From positions 11,267,658 through 11,331,657 of the forward strand of contig CM030704.1 in assembly GCA_017979445.1 (NCBI GenBank): 64,000 nt of DNA. The letters run 5' to 3'. The notes under the pieces were generated by a model that did no database searches, was not told where the DNA came from, and saw only the letters and a program-made list of their open reading frames with translations. The stretch comes from Akebia trifoliata. Taxonomy: Eukaryota; Streptophyta; Magnoliopsida; Ranunculales; Lardizabalaceae. The first letter of the stretch is position 1. The number at the start of each line of letters is the position of its first letter. The position numbers and the translations under genes were made by a program. Below, piece by piece: positions 1 through 11,344 of this stretch.

Positions 1-736
1 ATCTGAATGGTGTAGAACACCTTGTAATCGGAAGAACAATAAAAGGATTGGACAATGATTTGAGCCTTTGTTTGGGACCGACTTTTGTTTGACACCTGGA
101 AAGTGCTGCTCCCAACTCGATGACACCAAAAATCTATCTAGCTTATTTAGAATTGGGGACAACTGATTATTGACCTAGTGAATTGCCTCTTGTTCAACGG
201 TAAATCCACCAACTCATTGTATTGCACAAATTTCTCGAACCTCCTCATTTTAGCAGAAACTCGTGTACCCCCAAACTTCTCAAAGAGAATCGAATAACAT
301 TGAAGTCTCCCCCCCCAGGGCACCAAGGCTTACTCAAATAGGCATTGACGTCCCTTAACTCCTCTTAAAATTGCGTTCTTTCCCAGTCTTTATTGGGGCC
401 ATCGACTCCTGAGAAGACCCATTGAAAATTGTTCCCCACAGAATTATAGAGGATATAAGCCGAGAAGGCTTCGATTAGAGTTTCGGTCACAACTACAACA
501 ACTCTGTCCCACATTACAATGATACCCGTTGAGGTCCTGATCGCTGGAACAAAGCACCAACCTAACTCCTTGCAACCCCACAACTTTTTCGCTAACTTGT
601 CATCAATTACTTTTAGTTTCGATTCCTGAAGCGTGATAATAAGAGATTTAATACTATAGATCATTGATTTAACAACCACCCTCTTCCTGCCATCATTCAG
701 ACTTCTAACATTCCAAGAAAGGATTTTACACAACAT
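1..736 (-). pseudogene. LINE ORF2, endonuclease N-terminus (partial, broken)
   Basis: Read on the minus strand from a Met at 734-736, the protein opens with ILSWNVRSLN and then LQESKL, the hallmark start of the apurinic-type endonuclease of plant LINE ORF2 proteins. Such endonucleases nick the target DNA to prime reverse transcription. The first frame is open for 123 codons. After a stop or frameshift near 365, other frames continue the family pattern towards the window edge: DFNVIRF around 290-300, then MRRFEKFVQ, DLPLN and a final fragment resembling RLDRFLVS..W. The reverse transcriptase would lie off the left edge. The frame is broken, so this copy is not functional. Identification rests on motif recognition and order relative to ORF1. 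Confidence 0.8.
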
Positions 737-769
737 TAAAAAACAACTTCCTTCGCTAAAACCTTTCCT

Positions 770-1610
770 AGGCTCCCTTTAGAAGAAGTTCCTCCTGTCT
801 CTTTTCCAAACAGCCACATCTTTCAAAATTTTCAAGGGACAACGACTGCAGAGATCTATTTTTTTTAAATATGTACTAAAAAGTCCCTTCTAAAAAAATA
901 TGGACTCTTTGGTTCTCATTTGATCAAATATTAGTTGAAAAAGGATTTTTGAAGCGAAAATGTCGTAATTACCCTTTTAATGAATTTCTAAGTTTAAAGA
1001 AACGTGTTTATTTGAGAATATTTGAGGAACTCCTATGTTTAAAATTAATGACATGCCCGTTGACTACGACCATCTTTTATAAAATAATGAGAAAAAAATT
1101 TAAATGAAAAAAAACCTTGTTTTCTCTTCCTAAAACTAGTAATCTTTAACTCACATAAATGATATGATGACTACAACAATGATGATGATGATGATGGAGA
1201 TGAGTATGGTAATTATCATCATAAAATTAATTTGATCTATGTATATTAGATTTAATATAATATTTAAATAATTTTAAATAATTAAAACATAATTTTAGAA
1301 CTCGACTTGAATGTTCATCAAATTGATTCAATTAAAAAATTAACAAGTCGATATAAATGAGTCAAATAAAATTATATAGAATTTATGAATATTTTAAATA
1401 AATTAAAAATATTTATTTTTTATTTTTCATAGAAATATTAATAACCAAATAAGTTGGTCAAAGTTTTTTATTTGACTCGGTATATTTTTAGATTAAATCA
1501 CCACTTTGTAAAGGTTTTAAAAAAGTATTTCAGGAATTTTCCTTAAAACGATCCTTAATAGGTTAATATTTTATTGAGTGGAACTTAAATGGTCCGCATT
1601 CTTTACTAGG
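770..1610. other. AT-rich spacer or insertion between LINE ORF1 and ORF2
   Basis: About 800 bp of very AT-rich sequence separates the LINE ORF1 C-terminal part from the ORF2 start, much longer than the usual short gap. It contains a GAT trinucleotide run near 1177-1196 and no coding signal. It may be an inserted non-autonomous element, but I found no clean terminal repeat or target duplication. Confidence 0.4.
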
Positions 1611-1619
1611 GGACCATTC

Positions 1620-4060
1620 GGTACATATTCTCAATAAAGAGTCCTTCACAGTCATTGTCCCAATTTTCAATTTTTTCTTTTTGACTGTTGCTGCATCCAC
1701 ACCTAACTTCTCCAGGATAACTGAGTCATCTGTTGACAAACTAAAGGGGGGGGGGGGGGATTCGATCCCTCATCCTAGAACTCTACTTCTGCGCTCCTCT
1801 GGCTGATTCTAGTCAAACTAGCTTCAACTATTTTATCTTTGGTGGCTGCTACCAAACTCAACACCTCTATTTCCCCTTCCGTGTCAAGTTTTTTGATTCC
1901 CATAGAGTTTTCGATACGTAGGAAGTTTTTCGTATTCCAGGTGTAGGGAATCATCGTTGTCACCTTTTGAAAAACACCTCGATAACATAATCAATTGCTT
2001 TTGTTGACCAATCCTTCTAGATCTTCTTGAAGAAATTTGCATCTGCCCTCTTTGGTAATTTCAAACTCCACTCATTGCCATGAAGCTACAAAAAAACAAA
2101 AAGAAGACCCTATCTTTGACAAACCCATGCCAAGAGAAGGCAAGAGAACGTTGTTTAAAGATCTTAAATGGAAGAGGGCAACAAACCCGAGAGAACCCCC
2201 AACATTGCAAACCAAGGTGCCATCCCTGCAACCGAACCTCCACCTCTTCACTGAGAACTCCAACGAAGGTGAAGTTTCTGTTAAAGGAGACAGAGAAAGA
2301 GGCAGTCTTTAGAATCTCAACGCATGGGTCCTCACTTGCGATCAATAGAGATCCGAGCCTAAAGTCAAAAGAATTGCACAGACCCTCACTAAACTTTGAG
2401 CTCCGTATGGGCCCCCCATCCAAAACATTGAAACCATGCCCATGGGCTTCGGACGACCCAAAAAACGTTGGATCAGAAGAAATCTTTGAACTATAACAAC
2501 CACCCTCTGAGCAAGAGACCTTGGAACAATCCAACGAACATGAATCTTCACCCACTATCTGTATGTTGCGATTAGATTTAGCTTTCCAAACTCCTTCGAC
2601 ATGTGGGTTAGATTTTACTTGTTGATTAACCATCGGATCTACGAAAGAACTTGAAACTCAAAACACCTTTTCTTCTCAACAAAGTCAACTTGCTTACATG
2701 TCTCTTTACCACTCTACTCAACCCAGATGTGCTGTCCTTTGCCTTTCAATTCAGTAGGGTGATCCATGTGGCCTACCTTAATTTGAAATTTGAACCCAGT
2801 TTTGATTTTGCCCTGCTCCTTGGATCTAACAGGTTGTCTTCTTCTTTTCAACTGCTAAAATCCCGTTTTTGCAAAAGCTGGTTCTACTTTTGAAGACGTC
2901 ACCTACAAGATTTTCTCCAAACCTTTGAATGAGGATTCCATAGAACTTGAAGATGACGCTTGATCTGAAGACCTTCCACCCATTTGAAATCCTTCATTTT
3001 CTCCAGTGTCTTGCACTGGCAGCTTCGATTTTCCTTTCAGATTTGCAAGCTCAAGTTTTTCAACGTCTGAAACTCATCTAGAACAACACCAACATCAAAT
3101 TTGAAAATTCCTCCAAACACACTTCCTCCAAGAACTAAAACACACTTAAAGTCTAGCAAAAGTTTAAGTTTGCCAAGTTCAAAAAATTGGGGTCCACTTC
3201 CAACAAACCCCCTAATTGTTCCCCAATGTAATTGAAAGCCTGAGGACTCCACAAATTAAAAGGTAAGCCCAATACCTTTACCCAAGAACCCTTCTCTTTC
3301 CACGAGCCCTCTAGTTTGTTAACATTTGCGTACCACTGTTTAAGATTCACCTTTATTCCAGCTACTTTGACTCTGTGAAGAAGAATGATCGAGTCGGCCA
3401 AACACTTAGTCTCAGTCAAAAGTAACATGTTGTTTTTCTCCCAAGAATAGGCTTTTAGCTTAACAAGATTGAAGTTCCCTCTTAAGATTGCAACAACCAC
3501 CTCTTTTAGAAGCTTCCAATCCACTAAATCATTAGTAGCTTTGCAAACGACTTCCCACTTCCATACCCCAAAGCAATCCTCATCCCTGTCTCTAAAAAGC
3601 ACATCTTCTATCTTTTCAAGTGGAGCACGCTAGACTTTTTTCCCTTTCAAATCATTTCAGCCTAAGTGGTGTTCACTTCAACTCAAGTGATGTTCTCAAT
3701 TATGGGTTCTACTTCCTTGGTTTTGTTTACCATCTTTTCTTCCGATTCAAAATGAACCTTCAAGCGTAAGCTAAGAGCCTTCCAACCTTTACCTTCCTCT
3801 CTCTCAGGAATCACTACCATAAGAGTCTTGAACTTATCTCGGAACAGTTGCACCTTGATGAACTTCCCACTCCGGTTCTTTTTCTTAGAAACAATGAGAA
3901 TCCTTCCTTTCAAAAGATTTTTCTCCCAATTTGGTTTGACTGAACAGTCAGTTGAAGCTAAAACCTTGCTCAACCAGGTGCTTTCCTCTTTTGATAATAC
4001 CATTCTTGCCTCCCTTCTTCTGTTCACCTCTTTAATTTCCACGCCTTTACGATTCCTCAA
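1620..4060 (-). pseudogene. LINE ORF1 (DUF4283-like nucleic-acid-binding protein), degenerate
   Basis: On the minus strand, from a Met at 4058-4060, a 125-codon frame contains GRILIVSKKKNRSGKFIKV and a charged stretch typical of the N-terminus of plant LINE ORF1. The next frame (3602-3153) carries VVAILRGNFNLVKLKAYSW and later SWVKVLGLPFNLWSPQAF with IGEQLGG, the pattern of DUF4283 domains preceding a CCHC knuckle. Further frames at 2633-2061 and 1963-1775 look like the low-complexity C-terminal half. ORF1 proteins coat LINE RNA. The order ORF1 then ORF2 on the same strand supports one minus-strand LINE. Several frameshifts and stops make it a pseudogene. A run of 14 G at 1746-1759 sits in the C-terminal part. 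Confidence 0.75.
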
Positions 4061-4089
4061 CAGCTTGTCCTGAAGTAAAAAAGGTTTTT

Positions 4090-4942
4090 GATTCCTCCCT
4101 CAACTCCTTATTTAGCTGATGACACTTCGTTATTGTAGTAATTCTCATCATCTGTTGCGTTTCGCATTATTCTCCTCTGGTTGGAGAAAACTCGTCCTCG
4201 AGTTTTGAAGTGCTTGAGAATGATCAGACAATTTGTGATCCATCCTTTTTAGTGAATATTCGTTCTCTTGTCTTGATCTTGTGTTGAACTATTAACTTCA
4301 AATTGCAATCTTCTATCTTGGCAAAGTCTCCATTGTACCTGTCTGAGTTGATTAGGTTGGTTTGAAGTAGTGATAGAACAACTGCATCATGAACACAAAC
4401 TGTAGATGTTGTCTCAAAAAGATCTTTCTTAGACTCTTTTGACGTATTTTCCACTTCATGATTTTGTTCTTGCATTGATTCTGGAGCTGTAGGTATGCCA
4501 TCTTTTAAAGCTGATGTCTAATCTGTCTTTTCGATTGATGGTACCACATGAGTTGACTTCCATGGGCATACCTTGAGTTGATATTGTCAGCCTGAAATAA
4601 CATGTAAAATATTTCACTCCGCATAGAGCATACCTTCTACATGTGAGATCCAACCTCGACCCAACACAATATGACAATCTTTTAGAGAAACCACCTTGCA
4701 TTCAACACCATGGATAAAACTTCCCTGACGGAATTGAACGACATAGCCATAATCACGATAACCATCATAAGTCTTATCTTCAATATTTCTGCAAAATCTT
4801 CTTAGAAAAACTTGTGAAAATCAAGTTTTCCTTGTATTCATCACTGCACAATACCCTGAATGACTACCCAGAAAGTAAAATAAATCTCGTTTTCACTTCC
4901 AATACCATCTCTATCTATTTTAAGTTTAGCTCTGATACCAAA
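4090..4942 (-). mobile_element. LTR-retrotransposon internal fragment, heavily deleted
   Basis: On the minus strand the segment begins with a primer-binding site (plus-strand gctctgatacca at 4929-4940, complement of TGGTATCAGAGC, tRNA-iMet type) and ends about 0.8 kb later with an ORF tail reading NSRTSFLQPEEN, which resembles the end of a plant LTR-element polyprotein, followed by a purine-rich stretch (4090-4109). In between, one frame reads VVSLKDCHIVLGRGWIS, weakly like a retropepsin C-terminus. Almost all of gag-pol is absent, so this is a deletion derivative or non-autonomous element. Its last about 80 bp resemble 5655-5745. Confidence 0.55.
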
Positions 4943-4947
4943 TCAGA

Positions 4948-5654
4948 TGTAGGATGCTGAGGGGAGATGAGAAAATAAAATTTGATTTAGGCAAAATAGG
5001 GGATTTAGAGAAATCTGATTGGGGATTGGATAAGGATTTGGGTAGGATAGGGTAATTTGATTATGATTTTGGGCAAGTATGACCACAATACTAATAAAAA
5101 TTGGTTAAATGTTTGTAGGGTATGAATTGAGATTTGTAGGTTTCAAGAATCAAGAATCAAGAAAGTGATTTCAAGAATCAAGAAAGAGGTTTCAAGAATC
5201 CAATACTTCAAGAAATCAAGAATCAAGGAAATCAAGAACAAGGAACTAAAAGAAAATCCAGAAAATAAAAAGAAAAATAAAGATTAGGAGAAGAAAGTGA
5301 TATTTGACTCACTCCAAAATGGCCTCACACCACACCCATGTTGGGAAGATGAAGCTCAAACTTTCTTTTTATTTATCATTCTTCATTTATAAAAAAACCC
5401 TAATACAATTTATATAAAGAAAATAAATTTAAGAATCCTAGTCAAACTAAAATACCTAATAAAGAAATCTAATTTTCGTAACTTTTTCTCTCCTAATTTT
5501 TAAACCTTAATAAACTTAAATAAAAGAGAAAGTAAAGTAAACTGTCCCTAAATATTGTACTAAGACCATGGGTCAATAAAACATCAAAATAAGCCCAAAA
5601 AACATGAAAGTTAAGTCCTAAAAATCAACTCTTTAAGATTTGATGTTCCCATCA
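4948..5654 (-). repeat. Long terminal repeat, 707 bp
   Basis: The minus-strand sequence starts TGATGGGAACATC (5654 downwards) and ends CATCCTACA (4948), giving canonical TG..CA ends. On its minus-strand 3' side, after 7 nt, lies a TGGTATCAGAGC primer site (4929-4940). On its 5' side is the purine tract CAGTCGAGGAGAAT (5655-5668). Inside, around 5140-5250, short repeats of a CAAGAATCAAGAA motif occur. Confidence 0.65.
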
Positions 5655-5745
5655 ATTCTCCTCGACTGGGAAGATTTTGCCATTGGCGAAATAAAATTTT
5701 AGTAATTTTCATCATCGATTGCATTCTGCATTAGTTAGTGGATCC
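5655..5745 (-). mobile_element. Second copy of the element's 3' internal end (polypurine tract)
   Basis: The minus-strand sequence here (TAATGCAGAATGCAATCGATGATGAAAATTACT... in short pieces) is clearly related to 4110-4170 (TAATGCGAAACGCAACAGATG). It ends in a purine tract directly next to the LTR. It is the 3' end of the internal region of a second, otherwise missing, copy of the same element. Confidence 0.55.
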
Positions 5746-6019
5746 TTGTATATTCTTCTTTTGTTGGCATTAGTTCCTGTTAGGTTTCCTGGACCTTTGT
5801 GTGTGTCTCCTATTTCTCATATCCTCTCTTCCTCTTTATAAAATTTGCATTTGTAAAAAAAGGGTAAAAAGGACCAAATCTCAGTAAAAAACTTCTCAAC
5901 CAAGAGCTTACATTCTTCAGCTAAAAATGGCTAGGATTAGAAAGATTATTTTGAGAAAATTTAGTGGTTAGAATCAAAATTCTTTGCAACGCTTGTAATA
6001 TACTCCATTTGTTTAAGCT
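5746..6019. other. No recognised gene; sequence upstream of the RID2-like relic
   Basis: I see no coding exon matching the expected first two RID2 exons here, and no clear transposon ends. A pyrimidine-rich stretch occurs near 5780-5850. Confidence 0.4.
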
Positions 6020-6115
6020 TCTGGTGAGGAGTTATCAGAAAACATTTTCTGGACACAGAGATAAGGATCCTTGTGATATGAGAAGCTACTAGATTGATCT
6101 TTTGATGATCCATAG
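6020..6115 (+). pseudogene. Degenerate exon-3 relic of RID2/BUD23-like gene
   Basis: Translation from 6020 reads SGEELSENIFW, matching the SGETLSEN segment that follows the SAM-binding glycine loop in plant BUD23/RID2 proteins. The nucleotides that follow can be aligned only with small insertions and deletions to the expected LDIS and ESMLD codons (cttgtgatatgagaagct, then actagat) and to a GDLLLGD-like stretch (gatcttttgatgat). Stops occur, for example TAA at about 6062. It lies directly upstream of the well-preserved exon at 6301, as expected from gene order. The match is short, so it could be partly chance. Confidence 0.4.
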
Positions 6116-6300
6116 AGCTACATGTTTTTTTTCCTTCTTAATCCTATTTCTTTCTCTCACATGGCAGTAAATCATGGGTATGATATCCATTGCTTGAGTA
6201 CTTATAAAGTTGTCTCCAGAGTAAATGCAATTTTACGAGCAAGATTGTTTTTTGCAAGTTTCTATGGGAAGTTATTGGGTTCTTTGATGATATTTTGCAG

Positions 6301-8557
6301 GGTTTAGGCCTTCGAGATGGAGTTATCGATGGTGCCATTAGTATCTCGGCAGTTCAGGTTAGTTCTCTTCTTCAATGAAACATCAATTAGTTATTTTACT
6401 ATCATAAATTTTTTAGATGTCCAATTCTTTTCTCTGCGGTGGACATCAATTAGTTGTTTGTTGTATTAAGTTTTTTTTTTGATAGGTAAAATAGATTCAA
6501 TAAAGAGGAAGGACAATAAAGACTATGGGTGGCTTATAATTATTATTATTTTTTGATGGGTAGCTTATAATTATTTTTTGGATGCTTGTTTTATATATTT
6601 CTCATTGACTTTGAACCTTTTTCTGGTTTTGGATCAAGCAGTGGTTATGTAATGCTGACAAGTCTTCTCATGAGCCAAGATTGAGATTGAAGTATGTCCA
6701 TTAAGTGACTTTATAAGTTGATAATAATATATCTCATTTAGTGCCCATATTTAACTGGTGAAACTTTATTGCAGGGCATTTTTTGGATCACTATATAGAT
6801 GCTTAGCAAGGGGAGCAAGAGCAGTGTTTCAAGTGTACCCCGAAAATATGACTCAACGTGAGTTGATCTTGGGTTTTGCTATGCGTGCTGGATTTGCTGG
6901 TGGTGTGGTGGTTGATTTTCCTCACAGGTACACCAAAGATTTATTTAAAGGTCCTTTAGCCTACAAACAATCTGAAAAGCTGTTGATGTTCAAGAAAAGG
7001 CATTTCCTTAGGCTTTACCAAACTCAGCTAGCCCAAAATTGGACGAAGCATTAGCAAATAAAAAAAAAAAAAACGGATGCCTCAATGCTTCATTGTGTAT
7101 TGTTATCGTTGTAGTACATGTTTGACAAAGCACATAGAAACCTAGGATGCCTGCCCGGTAGACTCTAAAGAGGGATGTACTAGTTTCCCTGATGCTTGCA
7201 CATTGGCAGGGCATGTGACCTACTGTGCGGAGTGTCTGGCGTATGATATCTCCTATGCCAAAACTAAACTTGATATGATGATCATGTCCATCTATTGTAT
7301 GGAATTTTCCTAGATCATTCACCATAATTTACATGATCATAGGTTTTCTCTAAATCTATTTTGTGGACATGGCTTACTTTGAAATGGATCATTTCATGTA
7401 TATTTTAAGGTTTAATATTTTTATGGTAATGTCTGAGCTGCCCCCTTGATAGCTTCTCTTTGGTCTATGTATCATTCTTTTGTTTTCTTACATCTGACTG
7501 TTTCTTAGCATTCAAAAGAGGATGAATATTATTTTCTTTAGGAGAAATGCAATCACTGGATACTCTTTTAGTTACTTTGGGAAAGGTCTGCTAAGATAGG
7601 ACTTTGTAAAAATCAGTACTTGTACAATATTGGTTTTATCTGCTATTTGTTTTGTGTCCATTAAATGTTTCACTATCCTAAGGATTATTATCATGACTAC
7701 AGTACGAAGTCTAGGAAGGAATACCTTGTTCTCACCTGTGGTCCGCCATCTGTAAGAGCGGCCCTTCCAAATGGCAAAGGTGAAGATGGAGAGAATTGCT
7801 CCGACGATGAGAGTAGTGGTGATGAAGATAATCAAACGGTAAGCTCTTCCTGAAACACGCTTTTTATTTTTTTTCGTCTTTAGAATCTTACTGTTGTCAA
7901 GCGAAGAATTTTTTATTAAACCGACTATTCTTTTATTAAACTGACTATTTAAGATGCATTAAATACATCTCCAACACTTATATTACTACCTAAAATACCC
8001 TCAATGTTTTTTCCTACCAAAAACACCCTCAAATGCTTATTTCCAAGGAGTTTGAAATGCATTTTAACCTTACAAAAGTGGTCGCATATTAAATATTTAT
8101 GTGGACTTGTAGGGTCTTAAGTTAAATCATTTGATTACACATCCCTTCAGATGGTCACAAGTGCCACTCATTTTGTTCCAAAGGAATGATATTTTATGTC
8201 ATAGGCGTCCTCATCCAATCAAGCTCATCTTAAATATTTGGGATAAGACTTCGAGGAAGATGATTTCCTGATCCGTTCAATGCAATCTTAGGCAGCTCCC
8301 ACTCAAGCAGAGTTTGGGGGTGAAGCATGAATTGGCACCGTATCCAACAATCCATTCATTTTTAGTAACCACACAATGGGTCTTTTGTACAGGTCTGCAT
8401 TTCAGACAGGCATCGGCCAAGGAAAAAGTTCAAAATTAACAACAAAGGGAAGGGGCGAGAGTGGGTGCTGAAAAAGAAGGAACAAATGAAGAGAAAAGGG
8501 AATAGCGTGCCGCCTAACACCAAATACACAGCTCGCAAACGAAAGGCTAGGTTTTGA
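6301..8557 (+). pseudogene. RID2: 18S rRNA (guanine-N7)-methyltransferase RID2/BUD23, 3' half, five exons
   Basis: Five exons join in frame with canonical GT..AG introns: 6301-6357 (GLGLRDGVIDGAISISAVQ), 6642-6691 (WLCNADKSSHEPRLRLK, phase-split), 6775-6927 (AFFGSLYRCLARGARAVFQV..), 7703-7838, and 8393-8557 ending in TGA. The product matches the C-terminal part of BUD23/WBSCR22/Arabidopsis RID2, the SAM-dependent enzyme that makes m7G in 18S rRNA and works with TRM112 during small-subunit maturation in the nucleus. Visible are the second half of the methyltransferase fold, an acidic serine-rich linker (DDESSGDED) and the basic C-terminal WBS_methylT region (GREWVLKKKEQ, final RKRKARF). The start codon, the first exons and the SAM motif I are absent or destroyed upstream, so catalysis is not expected. 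The surviving exons show no stop or frameshift, which suggests recent truncation or a distant 5' part. Confidence 0.85.
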
Positions 8558-9379
8558 TCAGTCCATGGCTCATGGCCTGTAAAGATATATTTAGAAAGTA
8601 TTGGTTTTGTTCTCTACTTGCACTAATTTATAGTTTATTAAGGAATTTTGTCTTAAGGGAAATGCTTTTTGGGAACTTGGAAGCAAAAGATGGAGAGTTT
8701 CTTGACCTTTTGTTTGTTTGTTTAATGTGCTTAAATTTCAAGGAAGTGTACAATTTTGTTTGATCCAAAGTTCTGTCAGTATAAGCCATGGAATGTGAAA
8801 TTTGGACCAAAACTTGGTTAGTTATTAAAGCTTTAGTATTACAATGTAGCTTTTACATCCATTGTCTTTCATGACGCAGGGGGAACCCACCTTTTGGTTT
8901 TGAAGCTGGTACCTGGTATATGCATATGTAGAGCTGTTAATGAATCCATGTTCCCGATGGATTAGTACCTATCCAATAAGGATTTTATTGGAACCATATA
9001 GAGCGATATGTATTGTTTTGGATCCAAAAGTATCTTTTCAGATTAGTCTAACCCCCTACCCCCTATCTGTTTTGATTCGATGAAATTTTAATGGGACTTT
9101 GGTCAAATGTTTTAAAAATGAAATTTCTAAAATACCTTTATTTCTTACCTCTTAATGGAGAAAAGGTTTTCATCCTACATGAGCCTTAATTGAGGCATTT
9201 TTTTTTTCTTTACCGAGGAAAATGTTTCTGATAACCTTTGTTGGAGTTCTTACCAAACATTCTCTTGAGTGATAGTGCAGTCCATTTAAGACCAACTATT
9301 TAAAATCGGTACTCATAAAAAGTGAACAGATGAATCCACCTGGTCGTCCATTTTTTGAGTCGTGCTGGGGTGATACAGG
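8558..9379. other. 3' flank of the RID2-like relic; no gene seen
   Basis: This is presumably former 3' UTR and intergenic DNA. Around 8990-9110 it contains a stretch (ttttggatccaaaag ... gatgaaattttaa) related to the R2 repeat found at 40.9, 41.6 and 54.4 kb. No other feature is recognised. Confidence 0.4.
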
Positions 9380-9512
9380 ATTTACTGTGATTCTCACAAT
9401 TCTGATGTGGACATGCATACATAACCATAGATGGTTTTTGCTCGTATCGCAAGGAAACACATCTATGGTTATGTGCACATCCCACGGCAGACTTGTGAGA
9501 ATTGCAGTAAAT
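9380..9512. repeat. Foldback (MITE-like) inverted repeat
   Basis: The left arm (ATTTACTG.. through CATAACCATAGATG, 9380-9434) and the right arm (CATCTATGGTTATG through CAGTAAAT, 9470-9512) are imperfect reverse complements with a short central loop, so the whole 133 bp can fold into one long hairpin. No target duplication was identified. Confidence 0.6.
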
Positions 9513-9710
9513 ACTTTTTGTCATTTCAGCATTTTCCCCATTTTTTATACTGCTATGTTTTAAAATTGATTGTGTCACTTAACATTAGCCTTCCCTTATA
9601 GAGACTAACGTGAGCCAGCATTCTTCTTGAATGTATAAGCTTTTGCCTAACTTCATTGTTCTACTACTTTCTCTTCAAGAGCAGCCTTTCTCTCCACTTC
9701 AGTGTGTTTG
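9513..9710 (+). repeat. Left part of dispersed repeat R1
   Basis: The end of this stretch (ctctccacttcagtgtgtttg) is related to 39330-39376 and continues after the inserted element at 11345. R1 is an unclassified moderately repeated sequence present at 9.6-12.1 kb and twice at 39.3-40.2 kb. Confidence 0.5.
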
Positions 9711-9965
9711 TGTTAGGACTCTATTTTAGTTAGATTTTATTTCAATTTCTATTATGATTCTATTGACAGATAGATATTTGATTTGAATAGGTATTTTAGG
9801 ATGAGTAGAATTAGTAAATTAGTAGGATTAGGATTCTATTTATAAAAGCTGGAATCCCTTATTAATCAATGAAGAATATTTGTTTTAACCGTGTTTTTAC
9901 ATAATCCTTGGTGTGTTGAGCACTTGAGATCGTCCTTTCTCTCATTAGGAACTAGGTTCTTAACA
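9711..9965 (+). repeat. 5' LTR of gag-only element (255 bp)
   Basis: The LTR begins TGTTAGGACT and ends TTCTTAACA. A TTGGTATCAGA primer site (tRNA-iMet type) follows at about 9967. It is shorter than the 3' LTR, having lost internal sequence. Confidence 0.85.
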
Positions 9966-11063
9966 ATTGGTATCAGAATGGATTTTTCTGGGCATGCCAG
10001 CGAAGAAAAAGAAAAAGAAAAAGAAATCATCAAAACTTGAAATCATGGAGCAATGTGTGGCTCGTCTAGACTTGAAGAATCTATGAAAAACATACAATTC
10101 CTTCTTGCATCCATGCAATAAACTTTGGAGAAGGATTGGGAGTAAACACAACAACTCATCGAGCGTTTATCTATACAAAATCCATTGACACATCATCCAT
10201 CGGATCGTACAATTAAATCTGTTGATGGGGAATCAAGTGTAGGTAATCGTGGTGTGCTGATTGAAGACCGTGTTCCGAATCGAGTGCAAGAAGACTGATT
10301 TGAACAAGGTAAGCAAGAATTGATTTTCCAAAATTTAATGGGCTCGAGCCTCTTGACTTCATCTACAAAGTGGGACAATTTTTTGCTTACCATCATACTG
10401 CTGAACATGAACAAACTTTGTTGGCTTCTTTTCATATGGAAGGCACAACTTTAACATGGTATCAGTGGTATAACCACACTCATACGCGTTCTACATGGAG
10501 AGAGATGACATCAGCTATGCTACCATTTTAGACCTGTGGATTTCGAAAATTTTGACGGTTTGCACGCCAAGATGAAGCAAGGGACTTCTCAATTGTTGTA
10601 ACCAAGAAGATTTTGAAAAATTGGCAAATCAAGTTGAAGGATGGTTGGATCGTGCATTGATGGGAACCTTTATTCAAGGTTTATGCAATGAAATCGGTCA
10701 AGAAGTATTAATGTATAAGCCGTTGAGACTCCAAGTAGCCATGGGACTTGCAAGGCGACAAGAAGATAAATTGTTCCGACTTCAACATGCAGATCAACTA
10801 ATGTCAATTAGTTATCAATGGCCAAACACGCATAAAAAATCCTCCTGAGATGATAACAGTACTTGCACGACAAATATCCAGTACGAGATGACAACTTGAC
10901 GAGCAAGGGATTATGCTATAATTGTGGTGAATGTTATACTCCAGGCCATTAATGTAAAAAAATGCAAATATATTTGTTAGAAGGACAGGATGATATGGAC
11001 AATGAAAATATTCTAATGTTACTTTTCCGCCGTGAGGACATGGTCGATTTTAAGAGGGGGAAT
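9966..11063 (+). pseudogene. gag of a non-autonomous Ty3/gypsy-like LTR element
   Basis: The internal region carries only gag. One frame from about 10315 reads KLDFPKFNG-like then FIYKVGQFFAYHHTAEHEQ and MEGTTLTWYQW, the classic plant Retrotrans_gag pattern. A second frame (10621-10845) reads WLDRALMGTFIQGLCNEIGQEV. Near 10910-10960 a knuckle (LCYNCGECYTPGH then a stop, then CKK) follows. No protease, integrase or reverse transcriptase is present before the purine tract (aagagggggaat, 11052-11063). Gag forms the particle that packages element RNA. The frame has stops and shifts, so this copy is dead, and movement would in any case have depended on another element's pol. Confidence 0.8.
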
Positions 11064-11344
11064 TATTAGGACTCTATTTTAGTTAGATTTTATTTCTATT
11101 AGGATTCTATCGGTAAGATCAGTTATCAATTTAGTAGGTATTTGATTTGAATAGGTATTTTAGGAAGAGTAGAATTAGTAAATTATTAGTAGGACTCTTT
11201 ATTTATAAAAGGATGGAATCACCGTATCAATCAATGAAGAATATTGGTTTTAACTGTGTTTTTACAAAATTCTTGGTGTGTTGAGCACTTGAGATCGCTC
11301 TCTCTCTCGTTTGAGCGGGCACGTTAGGAACTAGGTTCCTAACA
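11064..11344 (+). repeat. 3' LTR of gag-only element (281 bp)
   Basis: It begins TATTAGGACT (the first G is lost relative to the 5' LTR) and ends GGTTCCTAACA. The element is flanked by a perfect 5-bp target duplication GTTTG at 9706-9710 and 11345-11349. The related R1 copy at 39.37 kb shows the unfilled site (single GTTTG at 39372-39376). Confidence 0.85.

Noticed and set aside
2037..2496. Plus-strand frames of 91 and 138 codons
   Set aside because: They are shadows of the minus-strand LINE ORF1 frames, which match a known family.
6758..7054. 98-codon frame starting with Met at 6758
   Set aside because: It is the third RID2 exon read through its intron. The start and the C-terminal part after 6927 are intronic.
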